From the NCBI GenBank assembly GCA_936450465.1, contig OW388296.1, forward strand, positions 34,806,586 to 34,870,585: a stretch of 64,000 bases of DNA, read 5' to 3'. How positions within the stretch are numbered: position 1 is the first letter of the stretch; each line of letters starts with the position of its first letter. Of this stretch, positions 10,853 to 22,180 are shown one piece after another. The notes beneath the pieces were generated by a model. The model was given only the letters and a program-made list of their open reading frames with translations, searched no databases and was not told where the DNA came from. This DNA comes from Gibbula magus (Eukaryota > Mollusca > Gastropoda > Trochida > Trochidae). A program made the position numbers and the translations under genes.

Positions 10853-11888
10853 AATAATTTAAGCTAACTGATCGATTGCAGACAGTTAACAGCTAACAGG
10901 TGTAATTCCTGTAAGATGGGTGTAATACATTCAGCATCTAGATTTAAACTGACTTCCAACAAATGAGAAGTTTCATTGTAATTCAGTGCAGTTCGATCCA
11001 TGAGAGCTTTTAGTTCTAATGATGTGCCTCTTACAATTCATTTCTCTGAGTATCAAGAACATGTCATTTGTCATCATCACCAACCTCAATGACTTAATAA
11101 ATTGATTTTGTTATCAGTTAATATTCAGCATAGTTTTCTTCAAAGTAATGAAAAATATCCCATCATTCTCCAGTGCGGAGAACCTCAAACGATTTTCCAT
11201 ACATAACCGGACAAATGATCAAATGTATCGGAAAACCATATCGGACATGTTAAAAGTTTTTATGTTTATGATGATGGGATATAATGAAGCAGAATATATA
11301 AAGGTGAATCTGTTTGAAGTCGTAGCAGTCTGTGCGGTCTGTCACTCCAAGTCCCATTGTCGGTGAGACAGTGACACTCTAGTTAGGCTAATGAAGAAAT
11401 ATCAAGCGCTAATGAAGGGCGACCCCAAATCATGGATTACCCAGTAGCGACTTATCCATACCTTCCTTTGATCTTATTCACGCTTCCGTTAATGCAACAA
11501 GAATAAAATGGTGGACTACAGTGATGATTTATCGTTTTCTCCATGGTAATAAAATGTGCTGGTGACAATAGACAAACTAGCTATTAGTATACACTACATC
11601 AGATATTGATGGAATGGTGATCACGGCCTGTATAGACCTCTGTGTAACTGGAGCATGCTTGTCCTATGAATTAATCTTACTCTTAACAATATTCACATAC
11701 CGTGTTAAATGTAAAAAGATTCCTGCCTTGAAGACCATCGTTATTTTACCAACGTTTATCAACTGCCCAATTTCAAACCATATGGTTGGGTTAAAAAGAA
11801 ATTTTTTAATTCTTTTTATAAGAAAGTAGAAATATCTATATTTCCTCAATGTTACTTTATTGACATAAATTAATCCAAATAATCCCAA
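10853..11888. other. non-coding stretch, nothing recognised
   Basis: Frames of 71-74 codons at 11148-11366 and 11614-11888 have no motif. No splice-bounded coding segment stands out. Confidence 0.45.
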
Positions 11889-12251
11889 TTAAAGGGGCAG
11901 TAGCACGTTTTTTCGCTCAAATAAGTTGATGAAATGTATTTGAAAAATAATTTCACCAATGGTAAAACATCCTTCTCTCTTCGGAAAATAAAGTTTAAAA
12001 TGAGTGTACATGTTTCGGTAAAACCATGGGAAACGTTTTTGTAATACAAAATAATAAATTGTGTTCACAATAAAATGGCCGCCATGCAATTTTTGCTTTA
12101 TACACAACATAGTTTTTATCACTACAGATAATTGGTTTGTGTAATAAGATGTTTTACCCTCTAAGGTTAGTTTAAATGACATAAACTATCATTATAAATT
12201 GGAAATTTGAAAAAAATAAATTTTGCAAAAAACGAGCTACTGCCCCTTTAA
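11889..12251 (+). mobile_element. TTAA-flanked MITE, AGGGGCAGTAGC family, copy 1
   Basis: TTAA at both ends encloses inverted termini AGGGGCAGTAGCACG and its approximate complement GAGCTACTGCCCCT. About 355 bp of AT-rich interior has no transposase; the 97-codon minus frame filling it is fortuitous. Copies at 37325 and 47911 share the interior (GGTAAAACA, ATGGCCGCCATGCA, TAATTGGTTTGTG) and each is also bounded by TTAA. TTAA as target points to piggyBac-type mobilisation, although the termini do not start with the usual CCC. Confidence 0.8.
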
Positions 12252-12569
12252 TCCCTGTAGTGGTATTTTATTAGCTGAACTTTAAAACATTTTGTTTTCA
12301 CAATTCACATTGAGGTTGGTGTAGCTATGTAAATGAGATAAACAGCACAAACACAGATGGCCGAATGGAGGTTAAGCTACATTTATTCTGAAAAAAAAGG
12401 AAGTCTGTTTAATGACAAGCAAAATATGCCTCTGTTTACCAGCAGTACAAGTGGGTACCTGGTAAATGTTGTGTTGGAGGGACCTTCAATTTCGCGCCAT
12501 AAATGTCAGTTTGGGTTAGATCAGGGTAATAATTTGAGGAATCAGTGTAATATATATAGCATGCATATG
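12252..12569. other. non-coding stretch, nothing recognised
   Basis: An 83-codon plus frame at 12357-12608 runs into the next MITE and has no motif. Nothing else seen. Confidence 0.4.
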
Positions 12570-12571
12570 TA

Positions 12572-12751
12572 CAGTCAGACCCCATTTATTCGCACGATTT
12601 TGTTATAGTTGAAAATCGTCCGGATAGCGTGGCGTGTGGTTAAAGTGAATAATTATTTGAATAGAAATGCAAAGAGAAAATTTGAAATACCCGTGCAGAT
12701 GACCAGGTTTCTGGATATACAGGGTCCGGTTAAACAATTAAGGTCTGACTG
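12572..12751 (+). mobile_element. pogo/Tc1-like MITE, CAGTCAGACC termini, copy 1
   Basis: CAGTCAGACC at the left and GGTCTGACTG at the right are exact inverted termini, and TA flanks both ends (12570-12571, 12752-12753). The interior is 180 bp long with no coding capacity. The terminus resembles pogo/Tigger-class ends (CAGT..., TA target); the class is assigned by terminus and target only. A second, diverged copy lies at 28810-28986. Confidence 0.8.
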
Positions 12752-13288
12752 TATATAAAATAAACTCGACAAAACAAGATAGCGATATTAGAAATGAATA
12801 AATAAATAATTAATTATAATTTTGTAATATCACTTTTTTCATATAGTGGGTCAAAAATTATGTAATATAAATATTGACATTATTATTTTAAAATAGGTGT
12901 CTAGGTCTGTTTTTGAGTAAATACAGTAATCTCTGTGTGTGATTGGGTCATGAAAGTATAGTAGCAGGTCTTTATTCATTCATCCCAGTATGTGAACTCG
13001 GAAGGTTACAGTGTAATTACAATGGTATTACTCCCTCTTTGTACTATCACAATGCATTTTGTACTCATAGATGGATTAATTGACATTCGTTCCATTTATA
13101 TTCTCACATATGTACATACACACTTTTCAGTGAAGAATATATCATGAAATAATTTTGCCCATACATGTAGTGAACATCTAAATATCAAGTAACAAATATT
13201 AATCTTAATGGAATGTTTACTATGCTTGTTTGGAACTTTGTAAACATTTATAGAAGAAAACTGTTCATGCCTGTTATTTCTGTTACAG
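12752..13288. other. AT-rich stretch, nothing recognised
   Basis: No gene or repeat seen apart from short A/T runs. The right end, TTCTGTTACAG, could serve as a 3' splice site (see next entry). Confidence 0.4.
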
Positions 13289-13321
13289 ACTTGAACATGA
13301 GATACATGCAGACAGAGGGCG
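13289..13321 (+). other. possible 33-nt microexon
   Basis: A plausible acceptor (CTGTTATTTCTGTTACAG) is followed by 33 nt and then a good donor, GTGAGTAG. The length is a multiple of three, and two of three frames are open (for example LNMRYMQTEG). Protein family and parent gene are unknown. Chance pairing of splice-like words is quite possible in a 64-kb window. Confidence 0.2.
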
Positions 13322-13428
13322 GTGAGTAGTATATTTCATTATAATTAGAACTTTATAAAGTTTGATTAGTCTATATACGATATAAAGAATGAAATTACAA
13401 CCTAATGATCCCAAAATAAGGTTGAAAG

Positions 13429-13830
13429 TTTAAAAGGAGGGTTCTTTCGGGGTATTATTTGTGGAAACGAAATTCGAGAGTATATAACATATATGCTATT
13501 GTTATATGATTAAAACACACTCAAATTGAAAGATATTAATAAAGTTAATACTTTGATGACTTTACATTTGACAATTTGATAAAGACAAGCGCACATTTGT
13601 TGAAAAATCAAAACAATGAGAATTGAAGCCATTCATCGGTTCTGCGAGGGTGAAAACTTCTCTATACGGCCTAACAACATGTTGTTTATTACTTTTATGA
13701 TACATTATGTGTTACTATGTGAATATTCTATCAGTGAATATGTTTTATTATAACAAAAAATTTAAATTGGGTTAAATTGGGTTTTCATTTCACGAAATGT
13801 CAAGGATCCAAGATGGCGGATGCTGCCAAT
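13429..13830 (+). mobile_element. decayed TTAA-type MITE, AGGAGGGTTCT family
   Basis: The left end TTTAAAAGGAGGGTTCT, followed by CGGGGTATT and GTGGAAACGAAATTCG, matches the reverse complement of the compact element at 36723-36959. Further matches are CTATGTGAATATTCTATC, TTTTCATTTCAC and CCAAGATGGCG. The right terminus is not recognisable, and the right part lies inside the 317-bp tandem duplication. Confidence 0.6.
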
Positions 13831-14268
13831 AGATCGTTGATAGAACTTTTCCTTTAATATATTGCTGAAGGAGAGATGTAAAAATATTCAAATAACTAAT
13901 TACCATGGTACTCATAAAGGTATGAATGATGTTAAAGAATGGATCACAACTATCGGTTCTGCGAGGGGGAAAATTTCTCTATACGGCCTAACAACATGTT
14001 GTTTATTACTTTTATGATACATTATGTCTTACTATGTGAATATTCTATCAGTGAATATGTTTTATTATAACAAAAAATTAAAATTGGGTTAAATTGGGTT
14101 TTCATTTCACGAAATGTCAAGGATCCAAGATGGCGGATGCTGCCAATAGATCGTTGATAGAACTTTTCCTTTAATATATTGCTGAAGGAGAGATGTAAAA
14201 ATATTCAAATAACTAATTACCATGGTACTCATAAAGGTATGAATGATGTTAAAGAATGGATCACAACT
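13635..14268. repeat. 317-bp tandem duplication, two nearly identical copies
   Basis: Copies are at 13635-13951 and 13952-14268, abutting exactly. I see only a few differences (for example GTGTTACT versus GTCTTACT and GAGGGTGAAAAC versus GAGGGGGAAAAT). Such low divergence means a recent duplication, polymorphism for copy number, or an assembly duplication. Confidence 0.9.
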
Positions 14269-15795
14269 TCATTATACATGTTTACCTTTTATTTCTGATA
14301 CGCAAGTACATGGTACAAGTACGAACATTGTCTTGTAAAGCAAAGATGCAATGAGAAAACTACATAATATGCTCTTTGAGCATGCATCGAGTGTATGGAT
14401 TGTGCAGTCTATATATATATATATATATACACACCCATTTATGACACCTCATTTTACCTGGTCACAATATATCCGGAAACCCGGCCATCCGCACCAAAGT
14501 ATTTTGAATAGTCTATGCATTTCTATACAAATGATGATACGCTTAAAGAGCCATTAAGGATGATCATGAACATATCAGAAAATTGCCAAACATTTATCTA
14601 AATAAATAAATAAAAATAAGCCGAGAAATTGCACTAATTAGTAAAGGTGTTTTCCAGTCTAAATATAGATCAAGTCTGTTATTTTCAAGCACAAATCATT
14701 GTGGTCTAGCTTAATTAGGTCACCGTCACTATAGCTCACACACTGTATACAAAGACACGAAAGAAAAATAAAGTTTATGAGCAATGAAATAAATCGAAAT
14801 ATGTAATTTTTGGCGGTTATATTCATTTATCATTTCATTTAATTATGTATTTTCTACAGATATTAGTAAATGTTTTACCCAACTAGGTATTTTGCTTGGA
14901 TTTTACAATCAATGAGAATATATTTGCCATAAAAAGTACATTAAACAGGCAATAATTTTTATGTTCTCAGGACATTTAGAATCAGTGTTTATAAAACAAT
15001 CGTCACATTCAGTAATGTATGACAAGGGTAGCCTAACTTCCAAGAGAAGCATGTGCAGCATGTGGGTTAATTCTATAGCGACTTGTGCTAAAGATGAACC
15101 TTCACGCTTCGGAAACGCTTGCTACTGTGTAGTACGTTTTATGCAATAAAGGGAAGTCTGTTTATATGACGTCAGATACCCTTAACGCACATTACTCGAA
15201 GGAGTACTTCTCTTTGAAACCAAATTTCATTACATTGTCGTGATATAAAAATTATCACATGTCATGTTGAAGATAAAAGATTTCTCTGTAGTGATTGATG
15301 TTATAAGTATATTTTCCACGAATAATTTTGTATTTGAAACACTAACTTTTACCTCATGACCCGCTTTCTGGACGATTAAGATCCAGTGGGGAAACCCCCT
15401 GAAAATTTCTAGATCCACCAGTGCTTTAAAACAGGAGGAGTTGGTGCACTGCAGTCATTATTTCAGTTGAAAATAACATATAAATGATAACTGCCAACTG
15501 GTATTAGGGGAATGAGACTGGAAGCCACGAACTGGAGTGTGATTGAGGATTGAGGTGTTCGATTCCATCTTATTGTCACATTTCAGGAGATGATGGTGCC
15601 AATTATGTAATTTTCTTGAGTTGAGGTAACCTATCGTTGCATCCAGACAGACGCCCAACATTAACTGTTTGTCTGTCTGTCTATCGATCCATTTAACACA
15701 TATGTTTGTGGAAAGATTTGCTATATATATAAAGCAGTGCTATGAATTAAATTTGATAAATATTTTAGAAGATTTTCTTATTTTGATAATATAAG
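14269..15795. other. non-coding stretch with (TA)n
   Basis: A (TA)9 run lies at about 14411-14428 and GTCTGTCTGTCT at about 15670. Frames of 60-68 codons have no motif. No gene recognised. Confidence 0.45.
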
Positions 15796-15909
15796 TTATA
15801 ACATTCAGACCTACGTTAGTGTTTATCCAACGAGCTGTAGGCAAATTGGATAAACACTAACAAGGGTCTCATAAATTACGATGTCACCCGAGCAAACTGA
15901 ATGTTATAA
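15796..15909. repeat. nested inverted-repeat element, 114 bp
   Basis: The outer pair is TTATAACATTCAG (15796-15808) and CTGAATGTTATAA (15897-15909). The inner pair is GTTAGTGTTTATCCAA (15815-15830) and TTGGATAAACACTAAC (15846-15861). Both pairs are exact. A small foldback MITE or a strong RNA hairpin would fit. Confidence 0.75.
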
Positions 15910-17417
15910 CGTATTTATCTTACCACATGTCTCGAAATATCATTTAAAAAAAACAAAGAAAAAACAGCTGATCCATTGACAAACTATCACCTTTAACTTT
16001 TGTCACTTGACATGGAATGATTGACGTGGATGCATGCTTTATTCATGTTGTGGGATATAAAACATTTATCACCCTCGGGAAGATTTATCAACCCTTATGA
16101 CGGTGTTTATTGATATTTGTTAATGGTCATGTGGACCAATCAGGGATCGACAAACTTACATGTGGTAGGATAATATGTTTTGAATTTGTGCCTCTTGCTA
16201 TTCAAGTGACATCCAGGAATGGACTTTATTCGATTCGAGAAATTTATTTTTTTTCATCTGAAATGTCATTTTTTGACATGAATATTTAACTGTTTTTCAA
16301 ATAGTGAGATAGCATACTGAAATATTTATCACTTCAAAAGTGACACGTGTCTTCAAAACAACAACACTTCTCTTCTGAAATATTGAAAATAAAACTGATA
16401 TATGCAGATATGCAGCAATGTTTACATCTGTGAAAGACAGATTTAAAATTTTGATCATTGAACATACCATATGAATGAAACTTAATGACAGATTTTGAAT
16501 TTTAATGATTGAGTATTTTACATTACTTATTTTTTCCTTCATTAATGAAGTTTGCATGTCAGATAATAATACGAAATCAGACTAGCTTTTGAAATTCATC
16601 CCAGCATGCCACAGTGAGTTAGCTTCACCTCATCTCCGTGCATGCTTCTTCAGTAGACTTGCTGAAGTCTGATGAATCCACATTGCTATAAATTTGGGGG
16701 AAATATTAATTTTCAAGGATAAATAATAGGGAATATTGAATATGGTTACAGTAAATGGAAGATAAATTTGTACAATGTTTCATGTAAATGTGCCTTTATT
16801 TATTACATAGCCATATTGAATATGGTTATGGTAACCAGTTTGATATATATACATTGTTTCAAATGAGGGCTCCCTTTGTTTATTGTAGAGCCATTGAGTG
16901 TGTCACATGCCAAAACATTATAAATGGTGTTATTTTATCAAAGTACTCACTGATGCTCACAATGAAGTTTTTAATGACAGTGGACTCAGTATTATGATGA
17001 TATAGTAGTGATTTCTGATTGATAACCAGACAATGAATTGAATGCGCACATCAATTCGTCAAATGTATTTTGGAAACTTATTTACAACAGACAAAAAGAC
17101 AAATATGGGTTGGTAATGTTTAATAGCACATATAACTAATATGCATGTAACTAGTAGGTGTAGTTTCAGTTCTGCACATGAATAATGCTATCACACAATT
17201 TTCATCGTAAAAAAATATTGTCATATTTGGCGATAGGATATGAATATGCATGTCGAGTGAAATTATTTGAACTTAAAACAGCACATGTGGTATTTCGGGA
17301 CAAGTGAATGACAGATAAGATATTTTGAAAGATTCTCTGTAAATAAATACCATTTTATAGATAATAAACACTCATGAGTGACACACATGTAAATCTAATT
17401 CAGGAGTCAAAAGTATA
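15910..17417. other. non-coding stretch with diverged 80-bp tandem pair
   Basis: ATATTGAATATGGTTA occurs near 16733 and again near 16812, each followed by related sequence ending CATAGCC or TAGAGCC, a diverged duplication of about 80 bp. Otherwise AT-rich with no recognised gene; an 86-codon minus frame at 16297-16557 has no motif. Confidence 0.5.
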
Positions 17418-17642
17418 AGTGGCTCGACGCAGTGGTTAGCGTGTTCGGCTTTGGATCAAGAGGTCCGGGGTTCGAATTCCACTATTCTACATGCAGTAAG
17501 GTTTGGGTGCAATTCTACACTGAATTTCAGCGTAGTATCACCCATGATTTGCTAGTTCCAATTGTTGCTTGCAAGTTTCACCGCAATGCATAGCCACATG
17601 GCGTTTGCAGGCTTTCTCCCTGCCATTATACCAGCAGCCGCT
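17418..17642 (+). repeat. tRNA-derived SINE, 3'-truncated
   Basis: The head has CGCAGTGGTTAGCGTGTTCG (A-box region) and a B box GGTTCGAATTCC, followed by the family body (CATGCAGTAAGGTTTGG, ACTGAATTTCAGCGTAG, GCAATGCATAGCCACATGGC). It stops at ACCAGCAGCCG, losing the 3' GTTAAACC end and tail. The PolIII-type boxes make the orientation plus. Confidence 0.88.
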
Positions 17643-18027
17643 CCTTGTGTTCATTTGTTCGTCCATGTTTCCAAATCATTTTAGGAGCATAATTGAACTA
17701 AAACACTGTATGACTTCGAAACTTCACATTTTGTATAAATGTGCACTGTGTGGTGGTGTACTACCTTTTAAAGTTACACCACCAGGTTACAAAAATATAT
17801 AAATATAAATAAATATAAATATGTAAATATTATTATGTAAAAGATTATTAAATATAATTAGCCTAATTGGTAAAATTTCCTAATTTTGTTTTATTACCGA
17901 GCCTAAACTATATGTGACTTGTAAAGTTCAAAATCAAATCTGTCTAAAATTTGTACATAAAGTTTCAATAACTATAAACACCAGTGAACATGGCCCAAGA
18001 ATATACAAGGGTATCTCAACATCAATT
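17643..18027. other. AT-rich spacer, nothing recognised
   Basis: It includes AAATATAAATAAATATAAAT at about 17796-17820. No gene seen. Confidence 0.4.
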
Positions 18028-18358
18028 CCAGTTGAGAGAACTTTAATTATGCTGGACGTTAGAGCAGTTCGTGCAATTTGTGATCAGGAAATTCTAACCT
18101 GTGGGCAATGGACTCACACCCCGCCTCAAGACAAACTTGTCCTTCAGGTCTGCTTGCCGTCGTTGTCCCTATGTTCATATCGCATGTACCCGTGTGTGAC
18201 TCCAAGCATCCCGTCCAGTTGAGAGAACTTTAATCATGCTGGACATTGCTGCAACTCGTGCAGCTCTGACTCTCACTGTGTTCTCTCTCTTAATCTCTCC
18301 CCACCTCGAGACAGATCTGTGATGCCTTCCAGCGTTCTTATGGTCAAGCGCTAGCACT
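18028..18358. repeat. diverged tandem pair, about 187-bp period
   Basis: CCAGTTGAGAGAACTTTAAT (18028 and 18215), then ATGCTGGAC, then GTTCGTGCA or ACTCGTGCA, and later CGCCTCAAGACA or CACCTCGAGACA appear in the same order. Two old tandem copies are inferred. The 102-codon plus frame across it has no motif. Confidence 0.6.
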
Positions 18359-18756
18359 GTTGTTTGACAAGGTCAACAGCCAGAGATTTAATATCATAAA
18401 TACATGCACTGTTAGTGTATCACGATTCTCTACTTGGTCTCTGTATTGCTATGCCTTGGGTCTAGACTGGTTCGTGACCCTTTCAGATACTGCAATCTTT
18501 AAAGCTTTCTGTCTGGTCCTACACAAGGACTGCCAGTACTTGATATTATTGTGTACCTCATGCACGGCTTGTGTCTTAACAAATCTTAATTCCTTAGCAT
18601 CTGAACATACATAATGTAGCAAGCAGTGCACTTGTATAATATATAAGCTTCAATATATCCAGTAATTACCCGGTATGTAAATCATCAGAAGTTTCCTGTC
18701 CTGGACTGTCAGACTAGATTATCCTCACAAATTTACACCAAACAATATTAAACCAG
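18359..18756. other. non-coding stretch, nothing recognised
   Basis: An 84-codon plus frame at 18360-18614 has no recognisable domain. Possible unrecognised exon or chance. Confidence 0.35.
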
Positions 18757-18865
18757 GGTCCATGTTTTCAAAGCTGTCTTAGTGCTAAGATAGTCATAAG
18801 CCAATGTTAATTTCTGGCACTTACGACTATCTTAAACCAAGAAAGCTTCGAAAATATATGGTCCA
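18757..18865. repeat. palindromic MITE-like element
   Basis: Imperfect inverted halves: GGTCCATGTTTTCAAAGC...CTAAGATAGTCATAAG on the left and CTTACGACTATCTTA...GAAAGCTTCGAAAATATATGG on the right. A foldback shape of about 105 bp with no coding capacity. Confidence 0.6.
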
Positions 18866-20152
18866 GATTCACATTGCTTTTGAAGATGTACATTTGGAGG
18901 CAAAAATGAATAGAAAATGTCATCCCATAAGAATGATGTCATAATCTGAAAAGTTGTTAGATATGAATACATAATAATAGTCCGTTTCAGAAATAATTAT
19001 TCATAATTATATATTATATTAGTAATTATGTTTCATAATTTCCATTACTTTGTCAGCTAAATTTGTTTTAAATTGTAACATATTAATAATTAATAATCAG
19101 TAATGATTGTTTCACAATTGACAAAATTTGGTTAAGTATTCAACATAATAATGGTTTTATAACTTCATTAGTTTGATCCTAGAATGAAGTCAATGCTACA
19201 GAATATATGGCACCGTGTTGAAGTGAAGCTATTAGAGCATGATGGGTTTGGGTAACTGCAAGGTTTCCCTGTATATAGGTAGCTTGGTGTCGAAGTAGTT
19301 ACGAGAGACTGACAGTGTTTTGATTGGTAAGTTTGTACGACTTGCGACCCCTCTCAGCGTGTATTGATCAAAGAAGGGAAGTAAGTCTAATGGTTGCTTC
19401 ATTTAGGCAACCCAACAATTAGCGACCTCTGCCAAAACTGACAGCATTAATTAGGTCAGAGATCTTTAGTCAGATGATTCTGATAGGAAACAGACCTCGA
19501 GTCTCAGAGTTTTAATCGCGAAAGTGTGGGTATGTTATATAGATTTGGATTGTCTGAGAGATTAACTCCAAAGGCGCCAATCTTCTCCGACCAAATTTGT
19601 GTATATCTCTAAGTTCGATTGTATTTGTCAGTCTGCTACATTTGATTTTACATCATATACTACATTCTGTTCTAAATGCATCCTTATGAAGATACCAGAA
19701 GTTCTTGTACCTTTGCCAGTTTTTTTATTTTATGCATGTCATATATTTGTTCAACATGCATTTTTCTATAAATAAAGTTTAAAACTTCCAGGGAAGAGCT
19801 TTGTAAATGAAATAAAGTCTCGCTTGATATTGACAAGATGTAAATATTCAAATCAGTCTTTCTCAACGGACAATAATACCGTAAAATGAAGTTGAACCAA
19901 TATTGACCTATTCAATTCTAAGATTAAAACTCATGTTAATTGATATTTAAAAAAAATTAAGTTTGAACAATGTACTGTTATGCAACCAAAAATACTGTTT
20001 TTAAAACTCTAAATTAGTCTATAACAAGCAGTAGTTTTGAACATAAATTCACAATTCATGGCCACATCGAGTCTACCTGCTGCTCTGTGGGACGTTCTTA
20101 TCTCCATACAACTCTCCCTCCACTAGCAGCAGTGGTGATGTTCCTTCACTTT
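18866..20152. other. AT-rich stretch, nothing recognised
   Basis: Strongly AT-rich around 18970-19150. No gene or clear repeat seen. Confidence 0.45.
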
Positions 20153-20265
20153 CCATAGCCACATGGCGTTGCGGGCTTTCTCCCTGCCATAATACTAGCA
20201 GCCGCGATATAAGTGAAATACTCTTGAAAGCGGCGTTAAACCCCAACTCACCTCACCTCACCTTC
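20153..20265 (+). repeat. tRNA-derived SINE, 3' domain only
   Basis: It starts at CATAGCCACATGGCGTTGCG and runs through ACTAGCAGCCGCGATATAAG to GCGTTAAACCCC with a CACCTCACCTCACC tail. The tRNA head is missing. Near-consensus sequence suggests a young but 5'-truncated copy. Confidence 0.88.
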
Positions 20266-20289
20266 ACTTTCTTTCACTTCCTGACACGT

Positions 20290-21405
20290 CTTAAATATAT
20301 TTTATTCATGAAATAGTTTACATCTTTTTGGATTGGCACAACAAGCCATTGACATAAGTGCCACTCCATCAAATATAATAAAATACAATCAATAATCAAA
20401 ATCAATGTACAAAATCAATGATCAAATAGTTCTACAAAGGGAAAAAGCTGTAACTAACAGGGGAAAATCTAGAAAAAAACATGCAATATAAAGGAGTTTG
20501 TGTTAATCTTGAATAAAATTATGAACAGAGTCAAGGATATGATGATTTTCTTTGGCTGGTTTAAACATATTATATTCTCATGGAAAAAGGGATTGAGAAC
20601 AAGTTATCCAACTTAAGATACCCTCTCCTTATTATGTACAAGATTGATTTACATATATACAAGCATGACGATAGAAAGTGAACAAGAAAGGAGAAAGAAG
20701 ATATAGAAACAGAATGACATTAAAATGCTAAACAAATCGTATGTACTGAAATGAATAATTGTCTATTTTGACATTCTGATAGGTCTGCACTTCCCTCAAG
20801 CAAACGTTTTAGATCGATTGGAATATGTGCTGGGATTACAATGCGCTATGACGACATCAGTTGATTTCTTTGTTCATCATACAATGTACATTTAAATAAA
20901 TAGTGATAAGCGTTTTCTACATTGTAACCGCATATACAGTTAGCATTGGTTTAAATTCCAACAAAAGTGCAAAAGTGTCCCGATGAGTAATACATGATTT
21001 AAAATTTGAAACTGATTTGGACTGAAAGTGTGCGGGTGGTAGACCATTCCAAGAATGTAATGTTGATGGAAAGAACAAATCTTGAGTTGGGAGTAGATAT
21101 ATTATGTGAGTTACGTAAGTTGTAATTAGATTTAGAACCGACGTTCGGAGGAAGCAGATCAGCAAGGTATTGGGGAGACAATCCATTTTGAATTTTATAC
21201 ATCAAGTTCAACTTTCTTTTTCGCTGACGTTCTTGTAATGTTTCCCAACCTGTTTCAAAATACAAATGTTTTGTGATGTATATTTTGGTAATCCAGTAAC
21301 TATTCTTGCTGCTTGTAGTTGAATCTGCTCTAACTAAGAACTAAGACACTGATTTCCATTTAGAATATTATCATATCAAAACCAATTGTGTAAAAATATT
21401 TGTCT
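20290..21405 (-). mobile_element. LINE relic: RT C-terminus plus 3' UTR
   Basis: On the minus strand this is the end of a non-LTR retrotransposon. The coding relic (20846-21405) is followed by a UTR of about 550 bp ending near 20290 with GAATAAAATATATTTAAG. The UTR word TTGTTGTGCCAATCC with TGACATAAG-like neighbours recurs, diverged, at 28380-28498 on the other strand. 5' truncated. Confidence 0.8.
20846..21405 (-). pseudogene. LINE reverse-transcriptase C-terminal relic
   Basis: Minus-strand translation shows, in order, LEQIQLQAARIVTGLPKY, then GWETLQERQRKRKLNLMYK with LSPQYLADLLPP and NYNLRNS, then FFPSTLHSWNGLP, then CICGYNVENAYHYLFKC ending in a TAG at 20846-20848. This order (AAR-VTG, GWE-L--RR---L, L-LMYKI, FF-S---WN-LP, CxC...H...C) is the standard RT thumb-to-Cys-knuckle tail of CR1/Jockey-like LINEs. 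The blocks lie in three frames, so at least two frameshifts (near 21080 and 20950) inactivate it. Confidence 0.85.
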
Positions 21406-21496
21406 AATTCAATCAAGTGATAACAAAGACAGGAAAGGAAGTAGTGGAACGAGAGTTTTTCCATGGATATCTGCATGCGCAGTTCGAGTTATAGAA

Positions 21497-21742
21497 GGGG
21501 CAGAATAGCGCAGTGGTTAGCGCGTTCGGCTTTGGATCAAGAGGTCCGTGGTTGCAATGCTACACTGAATTTCAGTGCAGTACCACCCATGGTTCGCTAG
21601 TTCAAGCCGTTGCATGCAGGTTTCACCGCAATGCATAGCCACCTAACGTTGCAGGCTTTCTCCCTGCCATAATACTAGGAGCCGTGATATAAGTGAAATA
21701 CTCTTGAAAGCAGCGTTAAACCCCAACTCACTCACTCACTCG
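21497..21742 (+). repeat. tRNA-derived SINE with internal deletion
   Basis: The head has a consensus A box TAGCGCAGTGG at 21506-21516, then AGAGGTCCGTGGTT joined directly to GCAATGCTACACTG. About 85 bp of the family consensus, including half of the B box, is therefore missing. The body and 3' domain are otherwise close to consensus, ending GTTAAACCCC with a (CACT)n tail that continues into the amplified units. Confidence 0.88.
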
Positions 21743-22180
21743 CTAGTTCCAGCCGATGCTCACAGGTTTCACCGCAATGCATAGCCACCTGGCGTTGCGA
21801 GCTTTCTCCCTGCCATAATACTAGTAGCCGCGATATAAGTGAAATACTCTTGAAAGCGGTGTTAAACCCTAACTCACTCACTCACTTGCTAGTTCCAGCC
21901 GATGCTCGCAGGTTTCACCGCAATGCATAGCCACATGGCGTTGCAGGCTTTCTCCCTGCCATAATACTAGTAGCCGCGATATAAGTGAAATACTCTTGAA
22001 AGCGGTGTTAAACCCTAACTCACTCACTCACTCGCTAGTTCCAGCCGATGCTCGCAGGTTTCACCGCAATACATAGCCACATGGCGTTGCGGGCTTTCTC
22101 CCTGCCATAATACTAGTAGCCGCGATATAAGTGAAATACTCTTGAAAGTGGAGTTAAACCCCAACTCACCTCACTCGAGT
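21597..22180 (+). repeat. tandem array of SINE 3' domain, 146-bp units
   Basis: CTAGTTC(C/A)AGCCG recurs at 21597, 21743, 21889 and 22035, exactly 146 bp apart. Each unit runs from CTAGTTCC through the SINE 3' domain to its (CACT)n tail, and the tail joins directly to the next CGCTAGTTCC. Only the first unit has a tRNA head. A slipped or unequal exchange between the tail and the internal TTCGCTAG word would create the joint. The last unit ends in CACCTCACTCG. Confidence 0.92.

Noticed and set aside
11889..12182. 97-codon minus frame inside a MITE
   Set aside because: Not open in the other two copies of the element, as far as I can see, and no transposase motif.
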